A stretch of 64,000 nucleotides of DNA, from NCBI GenBank assembly GCA_026314275.1, contig CP111109.1:3410001-3474000 (forward strand). The letters run 5' to 3'. Each line of letters starts with the position of its first letter. Position 1 is the stretch's first letter. Below, piece by piece: positions 7,752 through 15,370 of this stretch. The notes under the pieces were generated by a model, which was given only the letters and a program-made list of their open reading frames with translations, was not told the DNA's origin and did no database searches. Source of the stretch: JAGOEY01 sp017997515 (GTDB taxonomy: Bacteria > Pseudomonadota > Gammaproteobacteria > Burkholderiales > Burkholderiaceae_C). Both the position numbers and the translations under genes were made by a program.

Positions 7752-9923
7752 TTAGAGGCTGGCCTGAAAAGTCACGCGAAAAGTTCGGGGGCTGCCGGGG
7801 AACAGGTACACGTGGCCGTACTGGTAGGGGGATTCTTTCCAGTAGCGTTTGCCGAGCAGGTTGTCCACGCCGAGTGTCCAAGTGGTGGCCATGGTGTTGA
7901 TTCGGGTGTCATAACGCAGCGCGGCGTCCACGCGGGTCCATGCGGGCAACTGGATGGACGCATCGGGCAGTACGGCGCGTCGGGCTTCGTGGGACAGGCG
8001 GCCTTGCAGTTCCAGACCCGGCACTCCGGCCACGCGCCAGGCGGCCTGGCTGCGCAGCGTCCAGCGTGGCACGTTGGGCGGGCGCTGGCCGTTGGTGGCG
8101 GGCTCGGCGATGCTGCCCTGGCGTTTGGCGTCCAGCAGCAGGATGCCGCCGTCCAGGCGCCATGCGCCTTGTGTCCACTGCGTGCTGGCTTCCAGGCCCT
8201 GGTGCACAGCGCTGCCGTCGTACTGGCCCAGGCACGGCGTGGTGAACAGGCGCGCGCAGGCGTCCAGGTTGGTCATGGGGCGTTCGATGCGGAACCAAGC
8301 GGCTTGCCATTTCCAGCCATCGGCTTCACCGCGGATACCCAGCTCCCACTGTTTCGACTTGAGCGAGGGCAGCGCCACACCGGCGTTGGAGTACTGGCCG
8401 GCCTTGTTCGGAACGATCTGGGACTCGACCCCTTCACCATAACTTGCGTACACCTGATGGCCGGGCGCAAAGCTGTAGCTGGCGGCCAGCCACGGAGTGG
8501 TCAGGCTTTCGTCGTAGCCAGTGGGCGAGGAGCCGTCGGTGCCCACGCTGTCGCGCGACAGGCGGGTGTGGCGCAGGCCCACCCAGGTGGTGAAGCGCTC
8601 GTTCCAGCGAATGGCGTCCTGCACAGAAAATTCGAGCGAGCGCTCGTCGCGGTTGGTGCTCTCGGTGGTGAGGCTCGGGTCTTCCGGCGTGATGGCGCTG
8701 CCGTCCACCTGGCCATAACCGACCCAGTTGTACGCCTGTTTCTGGAAGCGGTTGCGCACCTGGCTGGTCATTACGCTGAAGCCCAGGTCGTGTGCCACGG
8801 CACCGGTCTGTGCGCGGCCCTTGAGTTGCAGGCGGGCCGCCTGCTGGGTGCGGCGTTCGTTCTCGCTGCGGAAGTCGTACATGTCATAACTGCCGTCGCT
8901 GCAATAGCGGTCGTAGTTGCCTTCTGTACTGCAGCCAAACGCGTACGCCAGCCGGTCCTGGTTGGTCAGGCGCTGGTTGGCCAGCTGGGCGGACCAGCTC
9001 CAGTCGCTGTTGATGGCCTGCTCCAGCCGCAGGCTGCCGGTGAGTGCCTCAAACACCGACGGTTGTGACCACGGCTGGTTGTTCAGGTTGATGCGCGGGT
9101 CCACAGGAGAGGGCAGGGTGTCGCCCAGCAGGCTGAAACCGTTCTGGCTGGGCTGCGACTTGCGGCTCCATTCCAGCTCGGCCTCCAGCAGCGTGTCACG
9201 GTTGATGCGCCAGTCGGTGGCCAGCGCCACCAGGCTGCGTTCACCGTCCAGGTTGAAGGTGCGTGGGCGCAGCCGTTCTTGCGCCACGTTGAAGCGGTAG
9301 CCAAACACCTGGTCCACACCCGCCCGCCCACCCAGGTCCACAGCGGCCAGCAGGCTGTCGCGTGATGTGGCTTCGAGGCGCACGTCGCGCATGTTCTGTG
9401 GCGTCGGGCGTTTGACGACAAAGTTCACAAGACCCCCGGGCGCGCTGGTGCCCACCTGGATGCCACTGGTGCCCTTGAGGATTTCCACACGCTCCTTGTT
9501 GTCGAGCGGAATGGATGTCTCGGCGCTGATGGGCAGGCCTTCACGCCGGTAGTTGAAGCGGTTGTCCAGCGTGAAGCCACGGATGCTCAGGTAGTCCCAG
9601 TAACCGGCGGAGTTGTACGCGTCACCCAGCGATGCATCGAACTGCGTCAGGTCGGCAAGGCGGCGCGCGCCGCTGGCTTGTAATTGCTCTTGCCCCACCA
9701 CGGTGATGGACATGGGCACCTCGCGCAGCGGCAGGTCGCCAAAGCCGCTGACATCGGCTTGTAGCGGAGCAGTGCTGGACTGCACGGTGATAGGCGCCAG
9801 GGTGGTGGCATCGGACGGAAGGGATGCGCCGGTTTGGGCCCAGACCGGGGATGCTATTAAAAAGGTAGCTGATAGCGCCCGCTGAATGGGCGACAGAGGC
9901 CAATTAGGCTTGTAATTTTTCAT
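7752..9923 (-). CDS. TonB-dependent outer-membrane receptor, coupled to thiE
   Basis: A 723-residue receptor with a signal peptide ending in SPVWAQ. Its plug domain begins REVPMSITVVGQEQL and contains LSIRGFTLDNRF, EILKGTSGIQVG and GGLVNFVVKRPT; a long beta-barrel follows, ending RTFRVTFQASL. By sequence it belongs to the siderophore-receptor branch. Its ATG (9921-9923) overlaps the thiE stop by four bases (ATGA), so it is the last gene of the thiO-S-G-E operon. That context suggests import of thiamine, a thiamine precursor, or a metal chelate tied to thiamine supply (inference). Its signal-peptide region overlaps a copy of the short dispersed repeat. The start fits AAGGA upstream. Confidence 0.88.
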   Translation of the reverse strand: MKNYKPNWPLSPIQRALSATFLIASPVWAQTGASLPSDATTLAPITVQSSTAPLQADVSGFGDLPLREVPMSITVVGQEQLQASGARRLADLTQFDASLGDAYNSAGYWDYLSIRGFTLDNRFNYRREGLPISAETSIPLDNKERVEILKGTSGIQVGTSAPGGLVNFVVKRPTPQNMRDVRLEATSRDSLLAAVDLGGRAGVDQVFGYRFNVAQERLRPRTFNLDGERSLVALATDWRINRDTLLEAELEWSRKSQPSQNGFSLLGDTLPSPVDPRINLNNQPWSQPSVFEALTGSLRLEQAINSDWSWSAQLANQRLTNQDRLAYAFGCSTEGNYDRYCSDGSYDMYDFRSENERRTQQAARLQLKGRAQTGAVAHDLGFSVMTSQVRNRFQKQAYNWVGYGQVDGSAITPEDPSLTTESTNRDERSLEFSVQDAIRWNERFTTWVGLRHTRLSRDSVGTDGSSPTGYDESLTTPWLAASYSFAPGHQVYASYGEGVESQIVPNKAGQYSNAGVALPSLKSKQWELGIRGEADGWKWQAAWFRIERPMTNLDACARLFTTPCLGQYDGSAVHQGLEASTQWTQGAWRLDGGILLLDAKRQGSIAEPATNGQRPPNVPRWTLRSQAAWRVAGVPGLELQGRLSHEARRAVLPDASIQLPAWTRVDAALRYDTRINTMATTWTLGVDNLLGKRYWKESPYQYGHVYLFPGSPRTFRVTFQASL
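9850..9915 (+). repeat. Dispersed mini-repeat A, copy in TonB-receptor signal peptide
   Basis: The plus strand reads GCTATTAAAAAGGTAGCTGA, TAGCGCCCGC, GGGCGACAGAGGCCAATT. This is the AGCT - GCGC loop GCGC - AGAGGCC - T-rich order of the family. It is antisense to the receptor gene and encodes most of its signal sequence. Confidence 0.6.
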
Positions 9924-10792
9924 GGTTTTCCTTGTTCTTGTAGCGGCTGCAGGTGCTGTTGAATCTGCGCAATCCACCGGCCTGCTTCGGCCTCGGGGTT
10001 GTCGGCGCCGATGAGGGCCCGCACGACAGCGACGGAGCCCACGCCGCTGACCAACACATCGGCCAGGCGTGGGGTGTCGATGCCGCCAATGGCGACCAGG
10101 GGTGTGCCCTGCATCAGCCGGGCGTAGGCGTTGAGCCGGGCCAGGCCCTGCGGTGCCGTGGCCATGCGTTTGAGCGTGGTGGGGAACACGGCGCCCAGGG
10201 CGATGTAGCTGGGGCTCAGTGCATCGGCGCGCAGCATCTCTGCATAGCCATGGGTGCTGATGCCCAAGCGCAGGCCCGCGCTGCGGATGGCCTGCAGTTC
10301 GGCGGCTGTGAGTGCCTCCACGTCTTCCTGCCCCAGGTGTACGCCGTAGGCTCCGGCGTCGATGGCGGCTTGCCAGTGGTCGTTGATGAACAGCAGCGCT
10401 TGTGTGCCTTGCACGGCGGCCACGGCGGCGCGCACTTCGGCCTGGATGGCCTGCGGGTCGGCGGATTTAAAACGCAGTTGTACGGTGGGCACACCGGCAC
10501 GCGCCATACGGCCCACCCAGGCGGCATCGGGCAACACGGCATACAGGCCAAGCTGCTGCGGGCATGCGGCAAATGCGTCGGCGCGTGGATGGGGGTGGAT
10601 GCCAAAGTCGGCCGGGTTGCTGGGCCAGTCGGTGGTGTTGCCGGTGCGTGTGATCTGCGCTAGCCAGGCCTGGGCGATACAGGCTGCATCAATGGGGATA
10701 AATCCGAGTTGCAGGCAAGCGCTGAAGCGTTCTGCATGGTCGGTGACGGGCAGCGCCATGTCGGCGTAACGGGTCAGGATGTTGTGGGCCAT
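9920..10792 (-). CDS. thiE: Thiamine-phosphate synthase ThiE with N-terminal extension
   Basis: The 290-residue product joins HMP pyrophosphate to the thiazole phosphate to make thiamine monophosphate. ThiE motifs lie in the last ~200 residues: VPTVQLRFKSAD, LLFINDHWQAAIDAGAYGVH, HLGQEDV, YIALGAVFPT and PLVAIGGID. About 90 extra N-terminal residues (LPVTDHAERFSACLQLGF...) precede the normal domain; I do not recognise them. ATG 10792 gives the best spacing from the thiG stop (10798), while an in-frame ATG at 10819 would overlap thiG. The stop overlaps the receptor start. Confidence 0.88.
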   Translation of the reverse strand: MAHNILTRYADMALPVTDHAERFSACLQLGFIPIDAACIAQAWLAQITRTGNTTDWPSNPADFGIHPHPRADAFAACPQQLGLYAVLPDAAWVGRMARAGVPTVQLRFKSADPQAIQAEVRAAVAAVQGTQALLFINDHWQAAIDAGAYGVHLGQEDVEALTAAELQAIRSAGLRLGISTHGYAEMLRADALSPSYIALGAVFPTTLKRMATAPQGLARLNAYARLMQGTPLVAIGGIDTPRLADVLVSGVGSVAVVRALIGADNPEAEAGRWIAQIQQHLQPLQEQGKP

Positions 10793-10797
10793 GGTGT

Positions 10798-11622
10798 TTA
10801 CGCCTGCGTGTGGTGCCAAAACGGTGTGCCAAGTACCGGCGTGCTGGGCTGGGCGATCTGTTGCTCCAGCATCGCGCCGCCCAAAAATGCCTGGCGCCCG
10901 GCCCGCGTGGCGTCGGCAAATGCACCGGCCATGGCCACGGGGTCTTGCGCCAGTGCTACGGCGGTGTTCAGCAACACGCCGTCAAACCCCCACTCCATCA
11001 CCTGGCAGGCATGGGATGGCCGGCCCAACCCGGCGTCCACCAGCATCGGCACCTGCAGTCGCTCACGCAGCACCTGCAGTGCATAGGGGTTGATGGGGCC
11101 TTTGCCGGTGCCGATGGGGGCGGCCCAGGGCATCACGGCCTGGCAGCCCACATCCACCAGGCGCTGGCACAACACAAGGTCTTCGGTGCAGTAGGGCAAC
11201 ACCTGAAAGCCGTCGTTGATGAGCAGGCGCGCAGCCTCCACCAGGTTCAGGGTGTCGGGCTGCAGCGTGTAGTCGTCACCAATCAGCTCCAGCTTGATCC
11301 ATGGCGTGTCGAACACCTCACGCGCCATTTGGGCGGTGGTGATGGCTTCTTGCACGCTGTGGCACCCGGCGGTGTTGGGCAGCACCGGCACGGCCAGTTT
11401 GCGCAGCAAGTCCCAGAAGCCCTGGCCCGGGTCACCTGTGCCGTGCCCGGGTGTTGCCGTTTGCCTGCGCACGGACGCGGTGAGCATGGCGGGCTGGGCG
11501 CGTTGCACGGCGGCCTCCAGCACGTCGGGCGAGGGGTAACGCGACGTGCCCAGCAGCAGGCGGCTGGGGAAGTGCTGGCCGTACAGCACAAGAGGGTCGG
11601 CGTGATGGGGTGAAGGGGTCAT
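10798..11622 (-). CDS. thiG: Thiazole synthase ThiG
   Basis: The 274-residue product forms the thiazole phosphate from DXP, dehydroglycine and ThiS-thiocarboxylate. Visible landmarks are SRLLLGTSRYPSPDVL, the NTAGCHSVQEAI segment, WIKLELIGDD with the Schiff-base lysine, VMPWAAPIGTGKGPINPYAL and VLLNTAVALAQDPVAMAGAF. Length is close to the family norm. It lies 5 bases after thiS in the same operon. Confidence 0.95.
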   Translation of the reverse strand: MTPSPHHADPLVLYGQHFPSRLLLGTSRYPSPDVLEAAVQRAQPAMLTASVRRQTATPGHGTGDPGQGFWDLLRKLAVPVLPNTAGCHSVQEAITTAQMAREVFDTPWIKLELIGDDYTLQPDTLNLVEAARLLINDGFQVLPYCTEDLVLCQRLVDVGCQAVMPWAAPIGTGKGPINPYALQVLRERLQVPMLVDAGLGRPSHACQVMEWGFDGVLLNTAVALAQDPVAMAGAFADATRAGRQAFLGGAMLEQQIAQPSTPVLGTPFWHHTQA

Positions 11623-11627
11623 GGTGT

Positions 11628-11849
11628 TTAGCCGCCTGTGACGGGGCGGATGACTTCGATCTGGTCGTGGGGCTGCAGCCCGTGGGCGGCGTGTGCAGAG
11701 CGCGGTACAAAAGTTTGGTTCACTGCTGCGGCGAACGGCGGCACGGCCTGGATGTGGCTAATGGCATCCGCCAGGGTTGCGCCCGACGGCAGCGTGTGGG
11801 CGGTGCCGTTGATGGTGACGTGGAGCAAGGAGGTGGGCATGGTGGTCAT
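11628..11849 (-). CDS. thiS: Sulfur-carrier protein ThiS
   Basis: A 73-residue ubiquitin-fold protein ending in the diagnostic Gly-Gly (RPVTGG), which is adenylated and thiocarboxylated to donate sulfur to ThiG. It shows the ATLADAISH and FVPRSAHAAHGLQPHDQIEV segments. Its ATG overlaps the thiO stop by four bases; a second ATG three codons downstream is possible. Confidence 0.9.
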   Translation of the reverse strand: MTTMPTSLLHVTINGTAHTLPSGATLADAISHIQAVPPFAAAVNQTFVPRSAHAAHGLQPHDQIEVIRPVTGG

Positions 11850-12939
11850 GGAATAAGCGGCTCCATCTCGAAACGTTGCGCCAGCGCAGAGCCACCCGTG
11901 GCCAGCCACTGCAGCGCGGCGTCCAACATGGCAGGCGCGATCATGAAACCGTGGCGGTACAGGCCGTTGATCTGCAGCGTGCGAGGTGCGGGCTGGCGCA
12001 GTGCGGGGCGGTTGTCGGGCAGGGTGGGGCGGCACTGTGTGGCGATCTCCAGAATGCGGGCTTCGGCAAAGCCGGGGTGTACGGCGTACGCGGCACTCAG
12101 CAGCTCCAGCGTGGACCGCACACTGGCGGGCGACATATCGTCGGACTCAATCTCGGTGGCACCAATCACAAACACGTTGCCAGGTTTGGGGGCGATGTAC
12201 AGCGGGTAACGCGGGTGCACCAGGCGGGTGGGGCGCTGCAGTGTGACATCGGGTGCGTGCACCCGCACCACTTCACCCCGTACGCCGCGCAGCCCGGGCC
12301 ACTCGGGGCGGGCACCCAGGCCACGGCAGTCGATCACGCGTTCATCGGCAGCGGGGGAGAGGTCGCTGGGGGCACGTGGATCGTTCCAGTGCAGTTGCAC
12401 GCCGGGCTGTGTTTGTAAGGCCGTCAGCAGGGCGGTCAGCAGGCCCCGGTTGTCCAACTGGCCTTCCTGTGGCAGGTACAGGCCCCGTGCAAAACGGGAC
12501 GCCAGCATCGGTTCCAGCGCGGCAATACCTGCGCCGTCCAGCGTTTGCATAGCCGGTAACTCGGGCACTAACTGCTGGGTGCCATGTAACACACGGGTGA
12601 ACCGCGTTGCCTCGGCGGCATCCTGCCTGTGCCAGAGCACCAGTGTGCCGGCCTGCTGAAAAAAACGGGCGTGGGAAGCTCGGCGAGGAGTGCAGGCCAG
12701 CGCTGCAAAGCATAGTGGCCCATACGCACCACGGCGGGGGGCGCCACGGCGGACTCGGCCAATGGGGCCAGCATCGCAGCGGCCACACGGGCGGCTGCCC
12801 CTTCGGCGTCCGGGCCGTAGGCCTCAAACACATCGACCGTACATCCGGCACGCGCCAGGGACAGAGCCACCAGACGGCCCATCAGGCCTGCACCCAAAAC
12901 GGTGGCGTGGCGGAAGGGTAAAGAGGCGGGAGCAATCAT
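11846..12939 (-). pseudogene. thiO: Glycine oxidase ThiO, frameshifted in a seven-A run
   Basis: Two overlapping frames form a ~364-residue FAD-dependent glycine oxidase, which makes dehydroglycine for the thiazole ring. The first has the dinucleotide-binding fold ATVLGAGLMGRLVALSLARA and runs to LPTPVFF. The second resumes with QQAGTLVLWHRQDAAEATRF and continues to YRHGFMIAPAMLD. The break is at seven As (12659-12665, Ts on the coding strand); eight restore the frame. The frames match a normal ThiO end to end, so a sequencing error is quite possible. It is the first gene of the thiO-S-G-E-receptor operon. Confidence 0.85.
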
Positions 12940-12972
12940 GGGCTGCGCTTAACGTGGTTCATAATTTTCGGA
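12940..12972. promoter_or_regulatory. 33-bp divergent gap between thiO and thiD
   Basis: Only 33 bases separate the thiO and thiD start codons. The gap is AT-richer than its surroundings (TTCATAATTTTC, resembling a -10 region), but it is too short to hold two full promoters or a TPP riboswitch. At least one promoter must therefore reach into the opposite gene. Confidence 0.4.
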
Positions 12973-13833
12973 ATGACAAATACCAGCGCTCTTTCGTCCT
13001 CCCACACACGCCGCTATGCGCGTGTGCTTTCGATCGCAGGCTCCGACAGCGGCGGTGGCGCGGGCATCCAGGCCGACCTCAAGACCTTTGCCGCACTGGG
13101 CTGTTACGGCATGACGGCGATCACCGCTCTCACTGCGCAGAACACGCTGGGGGTGTCTGGCATTCACGGCGTACCACCGGCTTTTTTGAAGGCGCAGATC
13201 CAGGCCGTTGTGGAAGACATTGGTGTGGACGCCGTCAAGCTCGGCATGCTGCATGCGCCCGAGGTGGTAGAGGTGGTGGCCTGGGCCATCGACCACTACA
13301 AACTGCCGAATGTTGTGCTCGACCCGGTGATGGTGGCCACCAGTGGTGACCGCCTTATCACCGAAAAAGCGGTGCAGGCCCTGGTGCGTGAACTGTTCCC
13401 TCGTGCTGTGGTGGTGACCCCCAACCTGGACGAAGCCGCGTTGTTGCTGGGGCACAGCATTGACGGCATCGGTGCGCTGGACGCTGCAGCCAGCGAGCTG
13501 CTGGCTTTGGGTGCACACACGGCACTGCTCAAGGGCGGGCATTTGCCGGGCACGGAAGTGGTGGATGTGTTGGCTTTGCCGGGTGGTGTGTTCCACCGCT
13601 TTGCGTCCACACGCATCACCAGCCGCAACCTGCATGGCACCGGCTGTACCCTGTCGTCGGCGATTGCGGCCCATCTCGCACTGGGCCAGACCTTGCCCGA
13701 CGCCGTGGCGCAGGCCCGTGCCTATGTGCTGGGTGCGATGCAGGCGGGTGCCGGCGTGGTGGTGGGCCAGGGCCATGGTCCACTCAACCATGGTTTTGCA
13801 CCGGTGCCAACGGTGACTGTGTCGGCCGGGTAG
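12973..13833 (+). CDS. thiD: HMP/HMP-phosphate kinase ThiD
   Basis: A 286-residue ribokinase-fold enzyme that phosphorylates hydroxymethylpyrimidine twice. It shows VLSIAGSDSGGGAGIQADLK at the start, DAVKLGMLH, VVLDPVMVATSGDRL, VVVTPNLDEAALLLG and the anion-hole segment NLHGTGCTLSSAIAAHLA. It lies divergently from thiO, and its last 50 bases overlap the 3' end of the permease gene on the other strand. Confidence 0.95.
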   Translation: MTNTSALSSSHTRRYARVLSIAGSDSGGGAGIQADLKTFAALGCYGMTAITALTAQNTLGVSGIHGVPPAFLKAQIQAVVEDIGVDAVKLGMLHAPEVVEVVAWAIDHYKLPNVVLDPVMVATSGDRLITEKAVQALVRELFPRAVVVTPNLDEAALLLGHSIDGIGALDAAASELLALGAHTALLKGGHLPGTEVVDVLALPGGVFHRFASTRITSRNLHGTGCTLSSAIAAHLALGQTLPDAVAQARAYVLGAMQAGAGVVVGQGHGPLNHGFAPVPTVTVSAG

Positions 13834-15112
13834 CCCAGGCCAGCGTAAAGGTCAGGGCCAGCGTGGGCAGGGCTGAACCGAACTGTGGTGCCCAGCGGGC
13901 ACAGGCGTGGTACAGCGCGATACCTGCAATCCACAGGCCCGCAGCGCCCCAGTCGATGCCACGCAAAGGGGCTGCCACAGAGGCCCGAACGCCGGTGCCC
14001 AGCCGCCCCAGAATCACGCCATACAGCGGCACAAACACCGAGCTCAGCATCAGCAAAAACGGCTCCAGCGTGTGTATGGGCAACACCAGCGCCAGCGCAA
14101 TACACACACAGGCCAGCAGCAGGCCCCAGCGGCGCACCGTCCAGCGTGGCTGCAGGCTGTGCACCGACACCGCGCCCGAATAAACATCGCCATAGGCGTT
14201 GTCGATTTCGTCGATCAGGATCAGGCCCAGCGCCACCAGCCCGCCCTGGGCCAGCAACAGCGCGGTGACCAGGCCGGTGCCCGGCTCGGCCACACTCACC
14301 ACCATCACCCCCAGCGCATAACACCAGATGTTGGCCAGTGCATACCCGATCCAGGTGCCGCTGAAGGCCGCACCCAGTCGGCCACCCTGGCGGCGCAGGC
14401 CGTGGCGCGCGTAGTCGGCTACCAGCGGCAACCACGACACAGGCATGGCAATCACCAGGTCCAGCGCGCTGAACAGGCCCATGCTCCCGTTGCCGGGGCG
14501 GGCCCAGAAGCTGTCGAAACCTTTGGCACTGATCTGGCTGCCAAATTGCCAGGTCAGCCACAGCAGCGATAGCACCACCAGCGGCAGGCCAAAGCGGCTC
14601 ACAAAGCGGCGCACCAGCGTGACCATCGAACCTGCCAGCAAAGCCAGCAGCACAGCGCCCCACAGCAGTGTGGTGATCACCGTGCCGAGTGTGCTGCCCA
14701 GTGGCAGACCCAATGCCTGCTGCCCAATGGCTTGGGTGCTTTCACGCATGATGACCAGCTCAAATGTGGTCCAGCCCACCAGTTGCACGATGTTCAGCAC
14801 CACCGGCAGCCGCGCAAAACCCCGGCCATAGGTGGCATGCATCAGGCCTGCACTGGCCAGCCCGGTGTCGCAGCCCAGCCGGGCTGTCCAGGCCAACAGG
14901 CCCGCACCCAGCAGCGAACCAACCACGATGGCCACTACCGCGTCGCGCGTGCCCACGGCGGGCACCAGGTAGGCACCAATCTGCATGACCAGCAGGCCCA
15001 CACCCAGGCTGAACCAGAGTGAGGCGTGGTCGTGCCAGCGGAACACGCGGCTGCTCTCAGGCAGCGGCACCAGCGCCTCATTGGCGCCGGAAAAATCAGA
15101 AGTCTGTGCCAT
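13784..15112 (-). CDS. cytX: CytX-type NCS1 permease, probable HMP importer
   Basis: A 442-residue membrane protein of the cytosine/purine/thiamine (NCS1) family with about 12 hydrophobic segments. It begins with SLWFSLGVGLLVMQIGAYLV and includes GWTTFELVIMRES, ALDLVIAMPVSWLPLVADYA and IDEIDNAYGDVYSGAVS. CytX proteins under TPP control import hydroxymethylpyrimidine for salvage. The riboswitch-like leader just upstream and thiD as tail-to-tail neighbour fit that role. ATG 15112 is preferred; a TTG 57 bases upstream stays in frame but looks poor. Confidence 0.85.
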   Translation of the reverse strand: MAQTSDFSGANEALVPLPESSRVFRWHDHASLWFSLGVGLLVMQIGAYLVPAVGTRDAVVAIVVGSLLGAGLLAWTARLGCDTGLASAGLMHATYGRGFARLPVVLNIVQLVGWTTFELVIMRESTQAIGQQALGLPLGSTLGTVITTLLWGAVLLALLAGSMVTLVRRFVSRFGLPLVVLSLLWLTWQFGSQISAKGFDSFWARPGNGSMGLFSALDLVIAMPVSWLPLVADYARHGLRRQGGRLGAAFSGTWIGYALANIWCYALGVMVVSVAEPGTGLVTALLLAQGGLVALGLILIDEIDNAYGDVYSGAVSVHSLQPRWTVRRWGLLLACVCIALALVLPIHTLEPFLLMLSSVFVPLYGVILGRLGTGVRASVAAPLRGIDWGAAGLWIAGIALYHACARWAPQFGSALPTLALTFTLAWATRPTQSPLAPVQNHG

Positions 15113-15232
15113 CCATTTGCCCCAGTGCAAAGTGTGTGGCAGGTGGGCAAGGCCCGGTGGAAGCGTCAACGTGGTGTTGGCAACCGGGCCAGCTTCCCTG
15201 CGCGAGGATTACCTCAAGCCCACTATGTAAAA

Positions 15233-15335
15233 CGTAGTGGATTCCCGACCTCCAGGTCGGACAGGTTCAAAGGGACTTTCTCAGTCGCCTGCTGCGGTGT
15301 GAACAGCAGCGGGCAACACCCCTAGCGGTGGCTTC
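15233..15335 (-). promoter_or_regulatory. TPP-riboswitch-like leader (THI element) of cytX, atypical 3' half
   Basis: On the minus strand the leader reads CTAGGGGTGTTGCCC, then an arm with complementary GCTGCTG/CAGCAGG sides, then the pyrimidine-sensor signature GACTGAGAAAGTCCC, then TTTGAACCTG. These match the 5' half and junction of TPP riboswitches. The usual GGATAATACC...GCGTAGGGA part is replaced by a CGACC-TGGA-GGTCG hairpin and GGGAATCC. A CCACTA/TAGTGG hairpin follows and could be the expression platform. Either it is a lineage variant of the TPP element or it senses something slightly different. Confidence 0.72.
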
Positions 15336-15370
15336 GCGGGTGGGCGAAGCGGGTTGGATTGTAGGTGGGA

